Source: Pedobacter xixiisoli
GTDB lineage: Bacteria > Bacteroidota > Bacteroidia > Sphingobacteriales > Sphingobacteriaceae
Assembly (NCBI RefSeq): GCF_900215335.1
Contig: NZ_OCMT01000002.1
Coordinates: 1,178,001 to 1,242,000, forward strand
Direction: 5' to 3'
DNA length: 64,000 nucleotides
Under the pieces are notes generated by a model. That model did no database searches, had not been told where the DNA came from, and saw only the letters and a list, made by a program, of their open reading frames with translations. The position numbers were made by a program, and so were the translations under genes. This document shows positions 26,338-34,800 of the stretch, one piece after another (position 1 is the first letter of the stretch; each line of letters starts with the position of its first letter).

Positions 26338-27357
26338 TTATAATCTCCTACTTGAAGCTCTTATGATTAACTCTGGAGATAAAATGTCTGTTTGTATTTT
26401 TTTTACTTTGGAAGCCTTGTTAAGTTTGCCTAAAAGAATAGTGATAAGTTTTTCGGACATCTCTTCAATAGGCTGAGCAATAGCTGTTATACTCGGTGAA
26501 TGCAATTCAAATACCACATCATCATCAAAACATACAACGGCAAGATCTTCAGGTATTTTCTTTCCTAGTTTCTTAAGAGCCTTTAAACCACTAATACATA
26601 AATAATTGGTGCCAAAAAACACAGCATCCAAATTGGGTTTTCTTTCTAAGAAAGACACAATATGCCTAATGATTTGCTCTTCATCTTGGTTAAAAGAAAT
26701 CTCCTTTAAATGATGAGGTAAATTGTGTTGTGTTAATGCGCTCTCGTAGCCCTGCAACCTATCTTGCATTTGTGTTTGCAATGAATCTAACGTTATAAAT
26801 GCGATGTTTTTATAACCATTGTTAATGAGATGCAAAACAGCCTCGTAAGTGCTAGTTCTATTGTCAACTACCACATAATCTGCATTAGTATCCGGCAGAT
26901 AACGATCAAAAAGTATCACCGGAGTACCATTATCGATTAAGTCGTTTACCTCTTTTTCTACTCCCTCCGGAGGGCTGATAATATAACCATCAACATGACG
27001 GTCTTGAAACATACTCAATAAATCTTTAGTTTTTACACTATCGTTATCAGTACTACAATAAATTATTTTATAACCATTTTTGTACGCCTTCTCTTCTATT
27101 AACCTAGCAATACTCGAAAAAAAAGGATCTGCTATGTCTTCCACCATCAACCCAATAATCATTGTTTTGCCCGTCCGCAAGCTTTGTGCCAAGGAATTAG
27201 GCTTATAGCCTACCTCTTCAATTTGCTTTAAAACTCTTTTCACTAGTTCGTCACTAATTCTTTTTTCTTTGGCTTTTCCATTAAGGATAAAAGAAATAGT
27301 CGTAGGTGAAATGTTTAGCTGTTTAGCTAAGTCAACTATAGATAGTTTTTTTTTCAA
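26338..27357 (-). CDS. LacI-family transcriptional regulator of the PUL
   Basis: A 339-residue regulator. The N-terminal helix-turn-helix (about 4-25, SIVDLAKQLNISPTTISFIL) and hinge (YKPNSLAQSLRTGKT) precede a periplasmic-binding-protein-like sensor domain (about 62-335) with IGLMVEDIADPFFSS and PVILFDRYLPDTNADYVVVDN. Start codon is TTG at 27357; an in-frame stop lies four codons upstream and a consensus promoter lies 21 nt before it. It heads the minus-strand PUL and probably represses it until a sugar ligand binds. The palindrome at 26169-26180 is its likely target. Confidence 0.92.
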   Translation of the reverse strand: MKKKLSIVDLAKQLNISPTTISFILNGKAKEKRISDELVKRVLKQIEEVGYKPNSLAQSLRTGKTMIIGLMVEDIADPFFSSIARLIEEKAYKNGYKIIYCSTDNDSVKTKDLLSMFQDRHVDGYIISPPEGVEKEVNDLIDNGTPVILFDRYLPDTNADYVVVDNRTSTYEAVLHLINNGYKNIAFITLDSLQTQMQDRLQGYESALTQHNLPHHLKEISFNQDEEQIIRHIVSFLERKPNLDAVFFGTNYLCISGLKALKKLGKKIPEDLAVVCFDDDVVFELHSPSITAIAQPIEEMSEKLITILLGKLNKASKVKKIQTDILSPELIIRASSRRL

Positions 27358-27378
27358 GCTTTCTGTTTATGAGTTTAT

Positions 27379-27410
27379 CAAAAATAGCTTTTTTAGTCCG
27401 TCATTTCAAA
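27379..27410 (-). promoter_or_regulatory. Promoter of the LacI gene
   Basis: On the minus strand TTTG (27407-27410) and TATTTTTG (27379-27386) are separated by 20 nt, a full match to the Bacteroidota consensus. The -7 box ends 21 nt before the TTG start codon, which supports that start. Confidence 0.7.
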
Positions 27411-27458
27411 TTCACTAACTTGTAAAACCATCAGCAGATTCAAAATGCGATAAACAAA

Positions 27459-27484
27459 AAAGCCCTGCATTACTGCAAGGCTTT
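27459..27484 (-). terminator. Terminator of tRNA-Phe copy 2
   Basis: AAAGCCTTGCA-GTAA-TGCAGGGCTTT on the minus strand forms an 11-bp stem (one T-G pair) followed by a T run. It starts 6 nt after the tRNA 3' end and differs in sequence from the terminator of copy 1. Confidence 0.75.
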
Positions 27485-27490
27485 AGGAAG

Positions 27491-27563
27491 TGGTGCCTGC
27501 TGGGATCGAACCAGCGACACAAGGATTTTCAGTCCTTTGCTCTACCTACTGAGCTAAGGCACC
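27491..27563 (-). tRNA. tRNA-Phe (GAA), copy 2
   Basis: Seventy-three nt, identical to copy 1, with anticodon GAA in loop CTGAAAA. CCA is not encoded. Confidence 0.97.
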
Positions 27564-27578
27564 TCCCGTTTGGGAATG

Positions 27579-27586
27579 CAAATGTA
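27579..27586 (-). promoter_or_regulatory. -7 box of tRNA-Phe copy 2
   Basis: TACATTTG on the minus strand, same position relative to the tRNA as in copy 1 (15 nt before the mature 5' end). Confidence 0.65.
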
Positions 27587-27795
27587 GCCATCTTTTTTTA
27601 AAGACAAAATTATTTTAAAAAAATAATGTAATTCCTGCATAAATAAAGCTTTTTAAGCTATAAATCAGCGAATTAATTTTTCAGAAAAACATTCCATAAT
27701 TCATAACCGTTCTAAATTTATTAAATTATGCATGCATAGTAAATGTTTTAAAACGAAATATTTTAACTTCGTTGTACCATTACGGTAGATATATT

Positions 27796-29091
27796 ATGGT
27801 TTCACAAATTATATTCGTCATTTTGGCCTTAGCAGGCACTGCTCTATTTGCGTACAATGCCCGCAAGGTAGTTCGCAATATTAAATTAGGAAGAGCTGTT
27901 AACCGTACTGACCAACCTCAAAAAAGATTGCTTACGATGCTAAAGGTTGCTTTTGGGCAAACTAAAATGGCCGTGAGACCAGTTCCTTTCTTTCTACACC
28001 TCATTGTTTATTTAGGCTTTGTGATCATCAACTTAGAAGTATTAGAGATTGTGATAGATGGTGCTTTTGGAACTCACCGTGTTTTTGCAGGATTGGGAGG
28101 CTTTTACAACTTTCTTATTGGTAGCTTCGAGTTTTTGGCCGCTGGCGTTTGGTTAGCCTGTGCTATTTTCCTTATCCGAAGAAATGTGGTTAAAATCAAG
28201 CGTTTTTCGGGCGTAGAGATGAAAAACTGGCCAAAATCAGATGCGAACTACATCCTTATTACAGAAATTCTTTTAATGACAGCATTTTTAACCATGAATG
28301 CTGCCGATGTGAAACTACAGTCGCTAGGCGCTACACATTATATCGAAGCTGGAGCTTTCCCCGTAAGTACTTGGTTTGTTGGCTTGTTACCAAACAGCGT
28401 TGATAGCTTAATTTTCATCGAACGTTTTTGCTGGTGGTTCCATATTGCAGGCATTTTTGCCTTTTTAAACTACCTGCCCTATTCTAAGCATTTCCACATC
28501 ATGTTGGCTTTCCCAAATACGTACTTTTCTAACTTGAAGCCAAAGGGACAGTTTACCAACATGGATAGCGTTACTAATGAGGTTAAAGCCATGCTAGATC
28601 CTTCGTTTGTACCCGCAGATACAGCACCTGGGAAGTTCGGAGCAAAAGATATTCAAGACCTTAGCAGGATAAACTTACTTAACGCTTATACTTGTACAGA
28701 ATGCGGAAGATGTACTTCCGTTTGTCCGGCAAATATTACAGGCAAACTACTTTCGCCTCGTAAAATTATGATGGATACCCGAGACCGTATGGAAGAAGTT
28801 GGCAAAAACATCGATAAACACGGGTTAGAACATCAAGACGGCAAATCATTGCTAGATGATTACATTACCAGAGAAGAAATTTGGGCCTGTACCAGTTGTA
28901 ATGCCTGTGTAGAGGCTTGCCCAGTGAATATCGACCCACTAGAAATTATTGTAGAACTGAGACGCTATGCAGTAATGGAAGAATCAGTTGCACCGGCAAG
29001 CATCAATGCCATGCTGGGCAATGTAGAAAACAATGGTGCTCCTTGGAAATATTCGCCTGCTGACAGGTTTAATTGGAGCGAAGGAAATTAG
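27796..29091 (+). CDS. Membrane-bound 4Fe-4S ferredoxin-type oxidoreductase subunit
   Basis: A 431-residue protein starting at ATG 27796 (the frame opens at 27772). The N-terminal half has about 5-6 transmembrane helices of the NarI/HdrE-like cytochrome b type with conserved His (PFFLHLIVYLGF; FCWWFHIAGIFAF). The C-terminal half carries two 4Fe-4S motifs, CTECGRCTSVCP and CTSCNACVEACP. It should pass electrons between the membrane and the partner encoded downstream, which carries the CCG cysteine domains. Such pairs resemble HdrED and GlpC/LutA-type reductases; the electron donor here is unknown. Confidence 0.87.
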   Translation: MVSQIIFVILALAGTALFAYNARKVVRNIKLGRAVNRTDQPQKRLLTMLKVAFGQTKMAVRPVPFFLHLIVYLGFVIINLEVLEIVIDGAFGTHRVFAGLGGFYNFLIGSFEFLAAGVWLACAIFLIRRNVVKIKRFSGVEMKNWPKSDANYILITEILLMTAFLTMNAADVKLQSLGATHYIEAGAFPVSTWFVGLLPNSVDSLIFIERFCWWFHIAGIFAFLNYLPYSKHFHIMLAFPNTYFSNLKPKGQFTNMDSVTNEVKAMLDPSFVPADTAPGKFGAKDIQDLSRINLLNAYTCTECGRCTSVCPANITGKLLSPRKIMMDTRDRMEEVGKNIDKHGLEHQDGKSLLDDYITREEIWACTSCNACVEACPVNIDPLEIIVELRRYAVMEESVAPASINAMLGNVENNGAPWKYSPADRFNWSEGN

Positions 29092-29192
29092 TTTAAAGCT
29101 GGAAAGTCCGAGGCCCGAAAGATTTAAATAACGATTAAAGATCATGAATTTCAAGTCTTGATACTTGATGCTCATTACTAGATACTAAAAAA

Positions 29193-29981
29193 ATGGAATT
29201 CAAAGTACCAACAATGGCCGAACTAATGGCCGCAGGAGAAGAACCAGAAATATTATTTTGGGTAGGATGCGCTGGAAGTTACGACGAACGAGCGCAAAAA
29301 ATCACTAGAGATATCTGTAAAATCCTACATCATGTTGGACTGAAATATGCTGTCTTAGGCACAGAAGAAAGTTGTACTGGAGACCCCGCAAAACGAGCTG
29401 GAAACGAATTTCTATTCCAGATGCAGGCCATGACCAACATCGAAGTGCTGAATGCCTACAATATCAAGAAAATCGTAACTGGTTGTCCGCATTGCTTTAA
29501 CACCATTAAAAACGAGTACCCAGGTTTAGGTGGCACTTACGAAGTGATCCACCATACACAATTGATACAAGAACTTATCAACGAAGGCAAGCTTAAAGCT
29601 GAAGGTGGCGAAAGTTTCAAAGGCAAGAAAATCACTTACCATGATCCGTGTTATTTAGGCAGGGCAAATGGCGTTTACGAAGCCCCAAGAAAAGCGTTAG
29701 AAGTTTTAGATGCTGATTTAGTGGAAATGAAACGCTGCAAAGCTAATGGACTATGTTGTGGCGCTGGCGGTGCTCAAATGTTCAAAGAGCCAGAAAAAGG
29801 CAAGAAAGACGTAAACATTGAGCGTATCGAAGAAGCTTTATCAACTGAACCTCAGTTTATTGCTGCCGGCTGCCCTTTCTGCATGACTATGCTTAACGAT
29901 GGTGTAAAATTAAAAGACAAAGAACAAGAAGTTAAAGTATTAGATATCGCTGAGATTACCGCTAGAGCGAATGGGTTGTAG
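29193..29981 (+). CDS. CCG-domain Fe-S oxidoreductase subunit (HdrB/LutA-like)
   Basis: A 262-residue cytoplasmic protein with two cysteine-rich CCG domains: the first with VGCAGSYDER, ESCTGDPAKR and GCPHCFNTIKNEYP, the second with HDPCYLGR, GLCCGAGGAQMF and AAGCPFCMTML. These bind a non-cubane or 4Fe-4S cluster in heterodisulfide reductase, glycolate oxidase and lactate-utilisation proteins. It is the expected partner of the preceding membrane Fe-S protein, in the same orientation 101 bp downstream. A strong bidirectional terminator follows. Confidence 0.87.
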   Translation: MEFKVPTMAELMAAGEEPEILFWVGCAGSYDERAQKITRDICKILHHVGLKYAVLGTEESCTGDPAKRAGNEFLFQMQAMTNIEVLNAYNIKKIVTGCPHCFNTIKNEYPGLGGTYEVIHHTQLIQELINEGKLKAEGGESFKGKKITYHDPCYLGRANGVYEAPRKALEVLDADLVEMKRCKANGLCCGAGGAQMFKEPEKGKKDVNIERIEEALSTEPQFIAAGCPFCMTMLNDGVKLKDKEQEVKVLDIAEITARANGL

Positions 29982-30054
29982 GGACTATGCATCCGTGATC
30001 AGGGGTCAGTTGAAACGGCCTACCATTTTGTTTAAGCAAATTACAAGTCCATAA

Positions 30055-30096
30055 AATTAGAAAAGCTTCTACCCAAAAGTAGAAGCTTTTCTAATT
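30055..30096. terminator. Bidirectional terminator between convergent genes
   Basis: AATTAGAAAAGCTTCTAC and GTAGAAGCTTTTCTAATT form a perfect 18-bp stem with a 6-nt loop, with T-rich sides in both directions. It lies between the Fe-S gene (plus) and the Ig-like repeat gene (minus). Confidence 0.85.
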
Positions 30097-30121
30097 AGCA
30101 ACAAAATTTATCTATTTCTGG

Positions 30122-33100
30122 TTAATCTACTTTGATCACTTTTGTACTTAGCACGCCATAACTGCCATAGCTACGCACCGAATAAGTTGCCCTCGAAAGG
30201 CCTGTTAAAGCAATTCTTTGTTCGATTTCTAATGGCGATACTTTGATCGTTTTAAGCACTTTACCAAGCAAATCAACCAATTGTATTTTATTGGTACCTA
30301 ATGGAAAAGCTACCTTTGTTTCGGCAACTACCGGATTTGGGATTACTAGTAATTTTGCTTCTGCATCAAACTTGAAATCTACAGACCTCACTTCTAACTC
30401 TTCGGTCGTTCCATTGTAATCCGTTTGTATCAGTTTATAATAATTGGTACCTCTTAGCGGTTGGCGATCGTAAAAAGAATAATTATTTCTAATAGCAGTT
30501 GTGCCATTTCCTGCTACTGTACCTATTTGAACAAAATCTTTTTCATTAGCAGACCTAAAAATACCAAAAGACTTATTGTTGCTTTCTGATTCTGTAGACC
30601 ATTCCAACTTTGCAGCATTTCCCTCTGGTTTAGCTTTGAAAGAAATTAATCTTACTGGAAGTATGCCCTGATAATTAATAACGAATTGGGTGGCTGCGGT
30701 ATTTTCATTATCAGCAACATCAACTGCTTTTCCAGCTGCCACGCTAACGCTTACATTTCCAGTAGATATTGGCGAAACTGTAATGTTATAAACACTACCG
30801 CTGCCGCTAAAACTAGCTATGTTACCATTTCCAACGGTAATATCGCCCTGTACAAAACCAGTTACATTTTCCGAAAATGTAATAGTATATGGAATTGGTG
30901 ATGTAGTTGTAGTAGTACCATATATTCCTACTGATGAAGTGATACTTACCGTTGGCACTACTCCGTCTATTACAATATTCTTATTAGCTCCCAATGAACC
31001 TGTCGCACCTGGGCTGGATAAGGTTAAGACCGCATCATTACCAGCGGCATCTCTAATGCTTTCGCCAGCAACTAATGCAGCTGTACTAGAATAGTCTAAA
31101 TCTGACGACACATCATTTGCTAGTACAGTGTAAGCAAAATTAAGTGTAGACCCTGATCCAGAAGTATAATCTATAAATCTTGAAGAAGATCCTATTCTAA
31201 GGCGTAAAAATGGGTTGTCAACTACAATTACGTTTTCAGAGAAATTTACCTGTATGTTAATGATATCGCCAACCTTATAGGTACCATTAGCCGTTGTAGA
31301 GCTTACCGACACTACCGTAGGCGCAACCGCATCTATAACTATCACTTTACTATTGCCAAGTGAATTTACCGCTCCCGGAGCTGCCAAAGTTAGCGTAGCA
31401 TTGTTTCCTGCGGCATCTTTTATGGTTGCACCATTAAGCGCTAACGCCGTTGTTGACGTATAATCCAAATCTGAAGATATATCGCCAGCAGTAACGGTGT
31501 AAGTGAAAATTAATTTAGCTGTACCAGATCCCGATGAATAGTTCACTACCCTATCAGTACCACCAGTTTCTAAAGTTAGCTGAGGCGTATTTGTTACGAC
31601 AACGTTTTCAGAAAAGTTAACCTCAATACTAATGACACCACCTGTTTTATAAGTGCCATTCGCAGTAGATGAGCTCACAGAACTTACAGTTGGCACTACT
31701 CCGTCTACTAAAACGGCGGTAGTTGATCCTACACTGTTTAATGTAAGTGTTGCATCATTCAAGGCGGCATCTCGTAAGGTTCCGCTATTGGCAGAAAGTG
31801 TTCCGATGCTAATACCATCGTTATCTAAATTGCCACTTTGTACCGTATACCTAAACAATGCGGCCGTAGAACCAGAACCAGAAACGTAGTTTGCGAATAC
31901 CGATGAACTACCTATTGTTAGCGCAATTCGTGGGGTTCCAGTGATGTTAACTACCTCGCTAAAATTTACTGTAAAATCCAAATTGTCGCCTAATTTATAA
32001 GTGCCATTTGCAGGAACGCCCACACTACTTACGGTTGGCACAACGCCATCTATCCTTATTGCTTTATTACTACCAAGAGAGTTCGTAGCCCCTGGGCTTG
32101 CTAATACTAACACCGCATTATTTCCTACAGCGTCTTTTATTGTACCACCGTTAAGCGCCAACGCAGCAGTTCCCGTATAATCTAAATCAGCAGCTATATC
32201 TCCAACCTGCACGGTGTAGTTAAAGGTTAAAGTAGATGTTCCAGAACCAGAAGCGTAATTTACCACTCGATCTGTAGTCCCTGTTTCCAAAGTAAGCTGG
32301 GGTGTACCAGTTACAATTACACTCTCAGAGAAATTAACCTGTACACTAATATTGGCCCCGAGTTTATAAGTACCATCAGTAGTAGATGAGTTGACAGAAG
32401 TTACTGCTGGTGCCGATCTATCAATCGTAAAAATTTCTCCAGAAAATGGCAATGCGGTAGATATACTAGCTGAAAGACCCGTAGCATTTTCAAAATTTAA
32501 TCCAATGGTACCGCTTCCATTACCTGTATTAACAGTAACAGTATAAGTTGTACCAGACCCACTAACACCTGCAATAGAAGCTCCGGCAATGCTTCCATTA
32601 GTACTTAGTGAAAAATTACTAGTGTTAACGCCTGTAACCGAAGCTCCAAAGGTAGCTGTGTAAGTTACCGATGACTGATTAGTTGGATTGGTGCTAGCTC
32701 TTACAATAGAATTAATGGTAGTAGTTGCCGCCGTGCTTCCCCACCTAAAGTTATCTAAAGCCACGTAGTTAATTGTAGCACCGCCCTGTACCTCTATTTC
32801 ATCAATATTAACGCTGCCAAATCCCGCCGCTACAAAATCGATAAAAGTAAAACCGTTAGAATTAGCTGTAAGCGTAGGATTGAGTGTAAATAAGGTTGAG
32901 CCAGTTTTTTTACCTCTAAAAGTTACTCCGCCAGTGCTTGTAGGATTTAAACCTTTATCTGTTGAAATATAAACGAAAATAGATTTAATGGTAAATAGAG
33001 CAGCATCCGTTGTTTTAATAGAGTAAGCCTGATTAGCACTTGCCGATCCACTATTATCAATAAAATTATTGGAACTCCCTCCACACGCCGTCGCCGAAGC

Positions 33101-33394
33101 ACAACCTACTCCAACACCATAACCACCAGTAGAGGGTCCGGTACTCGTTGTCTCTATCGTTTCTCCGCAATGCAAGAATTTTTGCCCAGGGATAAAAATA
33201 CCAAAAAGCCCACCTGTATTTTTACCACAATTAGGCGTAACTAATGTAAATGACTGGGAGTTACTGACAAATGCCCTTGGCTTACCAGACGTATAGCTCT
33301 CAAAGGTTTCTGTGGTTTGCGCCAATGCATTTTGCACAAAGCCAGTAATTAGCATTAAAAAAAATGCTATTGTTAGTTGGTAGTTTTTCTTCAT
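30122..33394 (-). CDS. Large Ig-like repeat surface protein with T9SS sorting domain
   Basis: A 1090-residue secreted protein with signal peptide (about 1-25). An N-terminal beta-rich module (about 27-215) precedes an Ig-like stretch and then four repeats of roughly 110-120 residues, each opening with D.VAPTV.SV...NGTYK.GD.I.I.VNFSE and closing with .DAAGN.A.L.L..PGA..SLG. A fifth, divergent repeat (VSITSSVGIYGTTTTTSPIPYTITFSE) follows, then a fibronectin-like region (LPVRLISFKAKPEG) and a T9SS type A sorting domain ending STKVIKVD. Likely an adhesin or matrix protein; no catalytic motif was seen. It is not evidently part of an operon. Confidence 0.85.
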   Translation of the reverse strand: MKKNYQLTIAFFLMLITGFVQNALAQTTETFESYTSGKPRAFVSNSQSFTLVTPNCGKNTGGLFGIFIPGQKFLHCGETIETTSTGPSTGGYGVGVGCASATACGGSSNNFIDNSGSASANQAYSIKTTDAALFTIKSIFVYISTDKGLNPTSTGGVTFRGKKTGSTLFTLNPTLTANSNGFTFIDFVAAGFGSVNIDEIEVQGGATINYVALDNFRWGSTAATTTINSIVRASTNPTNQSSVTYTATFGASVTGVNTSNFSLSTNGSIAGASIAGVSGSGTTYTVTVNTGNGSGTIGLNFENATGLSASISTALPFSGEIFTIDRSAPAVTSVNSSTTDGTYKLGANISVQVNFSESVIVTGTPQLTLETGTTDRVVNYASGSGTSTLTFNYTVQVGDIAADLDYTGTAALALNGGTIKDAVGNNAVLVLASPGATNSLGSNKAIRIDGVVPTVSSVGVPANGTYKLGDNLDFTVNFSEVVNITGTPRIALTIGSSSVFANYVSGSGSTAALFRYTVQSGNLDNDGISIGTLSANSGTLRDAALNDATLTLNSVGSTTAVLVDGVVPTVSSVSSSTANGTYKTGGVISIEVNFSENVVVTNTPQLTLETGGTDRVVNYSSGSGTAKLIFTYTVTAGDISSDLDYTSTTALALNGATIKDAAGNNATLTLAAPGAVNSLGNSKVIVIDAVAPTVVSVSSTTANGTYKVGDIINIQVNFSENVIVVDNPFLRLRIGSSSRFIDYTSGSGSTLNFAYTVLANDVSSDLDYSSTAALVAGESIRDAAGNDAVLTLSSPGATGSLGANKNIVIDGVVPTVSITSSVGIYGTTTTTSPIPYTITFSENVTGFVQGDITVGNGNIASFSGSGSVYNITVSPISTGNVSVSVAAGKAVDVADNENTAATQFVINYQGILPVRLISFKAKPEGNAAKLEWSTESESNNKSFGIFRSANEKDFVQIGTVAGNGTTAIRNNYSFYDRQPLRGTNYYKLIQTDYNGTTEELEVRSVDFKFDAEAKLLVIPNPVVAETKVAFPLGTNKIQLVDLLGKVLKTIKVSPLEIEQRIALTGLSRATYSVRSYGSYGVLSTKVIKVD

Positions 33395-33780
33395 ATAACG
33401 TTGTTGATTTTATCTAGATTTTAATTATTGACTTTTCAGTTTAAATACAGATATGATACAAATCATGAATACTATTGAAATAATGCCAAAAAATGGGATT
33501 GCATATAAAATTGCCAGATTTGAGAACGGCAAGCCTTGAAGAGACATTAACATATTGAAGATAAATGATTTGCTGGCAATAAAGCTATGCAAATTATTAC
33601 TCTTTTTAAGAATAAAACTTTAAAGAGAAAGGAAAATTTTAGTCAGTCGGCGAAATAATACACCTACGCTGCGCAAAGCGATTTTCATAAAAAGATCACT
33701 GGATTTTTATAGATATGTAAAATATAATTTCACACTCAAAAACAACTGAAAACAAAAAATTAAAGCAGCTTTAAACAGAA
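33395..33780. other. Intergenic region with no recognised feature
   Basis: A 386-bp AT-rich gap between two minus-strand genes. No credible ORF, tRNA or long palindrome was found, and no TAnnTTTG box is placed well for the Ig-like repeat gene. Confidence 0.5.
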
Positions 33781-34263
33781 TTACTTATTAGCCACCAAGC
33801 TAGTCTGCATTAAAGCTCTAAAATGACTAGCCAATTCGTTTAATTTTTCTTCGTCAATGCCTTTCAAAGGCACAACCATGTAGGTCGACATGCTATCTAC
33901 CGCTCCTTGCCTATCGTTTCTAGTTTGTACAATTACATCGTCGTTTTTGGTACGCAACCAAAGCTCGCCACTTGTGGTGTTACCGTAATAATCCATTGAG
34001 GAAAATCTCGAAAGATTAAAGGAAAAGAACTCTTCTTTGCCATTGGCATAAACCTTCCTAAATCTGCAAAAACCACTGTTAGTAACATTCAATTCGTAGC
34101 GTTTTAAAGCTTCAACTTGCCCATCTTTATCGTAATATTTATTGAGCCAACCATGAATAAAAGCACGGCTATCTCCTGACGAAACAAAGCCAGACAGCAA
34201 TAAAAAAGCTAAGCTAAATGAAAAGAAAACCAACTTTTTCAAGTCGAATGTAAACTTTTGCAT
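33781..34263 (-). CDS. Conserved hypothetical exported protein
   Basis: A 160-residue protein with a hydrophobic N-terminal segment (about 10-28, LVFFSFSLAFLLLSGF) that is probably a signal peptide or anchor. The rest is soluble and polar (WLNKYYDKDGQ; LWLRTKNDDVIVQTRND). I do not recognise a family. It is divergent from the gene at 34315, with 51 bp between the starts. Confidence 0.7.
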   Translation of the reverse strand: MQKFTFDLKKLVFFSFSLAFLLLSGFVSSGDSRAFIHGWLNKYYDKDGQVEALKRYELNVTNSGFCRFRKVYANGKEEFFSFNLSRFSSMDYYGNTTSGELWLRTKNDDVIVQTRNDRQGAVDSMSTYMVVPLKGIDEEKLNELASHFRALMQTSLVANK

Positions 34264-34314
34264 GAGAGTTCCGTTTTAAGAAGGGTAAGTTAAAAAAATT
34301 GATAAATTTGAAAT

Positions 34315-34800
34315 ATGATTTTTTCTCCACAATCCAAAGTTTGGATCTACCAAAGTAACCGTAAGTTTAATGATCAGGAAGCTACAGAAATACGTGATAT
34401 TTTAGATCGTTTTGTAGAGCAATGGACAGCCCATGGTGCTCAACTTAAAGCGAAAGCGGAGATTTTCCATCATTACTTTATTGTATTAATTGTAGATCAA
34501 GATGTAGCTAATGCTACTGGCTGCTCAATTGATTCATCGGTAAGAATAATCAAAGAGATTGAAAGTAAATTCAGTTTAGACCTTTTTGACCGCTTTAACA
34601 TGGCTTACAAAATTGATAACGAAGTTCATGTTGCTACCAAAGAAGATTTCGAAACTTTAATTAGCGCTAAAAAAATAGGTTTAGAAACCGTAGTATTTAA
34701 CAATTTGGTGCAGACCTTAGAAGATTTCGAGCAAAAATGGGAAGTACAACTACAAGATAGCTGGCATAAAAACATTTTTGCAGAACAGTTAAACGGGTAG
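34315..34800 (+). CDS. Conserved Bacteroidota hypothetical, often mislabelled ABC transporter ATPase
   Basis: A 161-residue cytoplasmic protein opening MIFSPQSKVWIYQSNRKF and containing AEIFHHYFIVLIVDQDVANATGCSIDSS and LDLFDRFNMAY. Similar proteins are widespread in the phylum and are often named ABC transporter ATPase, yet no Walker A, signature or Walker B motif is present here. Function unknown. A TAAATTTG box (34303-34310) ends 4 nt before the ATG, so the transcript may be leaderless. Confidence 0.8.
   Translation: MIFSPQSKVWIYQSNRKFNDQEATEIRDILDRFVEQWTAHGAQLKAKAEIFHHYFIVLIVDQDVANATGCSIDSSVRIIKEIESKFSLDLFDRFNMAYKIDNEVHVATKEDFETLISAKKIGLETVVFNNLVQTLEDFEQKWEVQLQDSWHKNIFAEQLNG

Larger units (their letters stand above)
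27486..27586. repeat. 101-bp direct repeat, right copy (contains tRNA-Phe)
   Basis: Identical to 7629-7729 over all 101 bases; the first mismatches are immediately outside both ends. It closes the right side of the mannan-type PUL, 76 bp beyond the LacI promoter. Confidence 0.95.

Noticed and set aside
7882-27357. Genomic island with its own integrase
   Set aside because: No integrase, transposase, relaxase or phage gene is present within the repeats, so a self-mobile island is not supported; only the repeat-bounded structure is reported.
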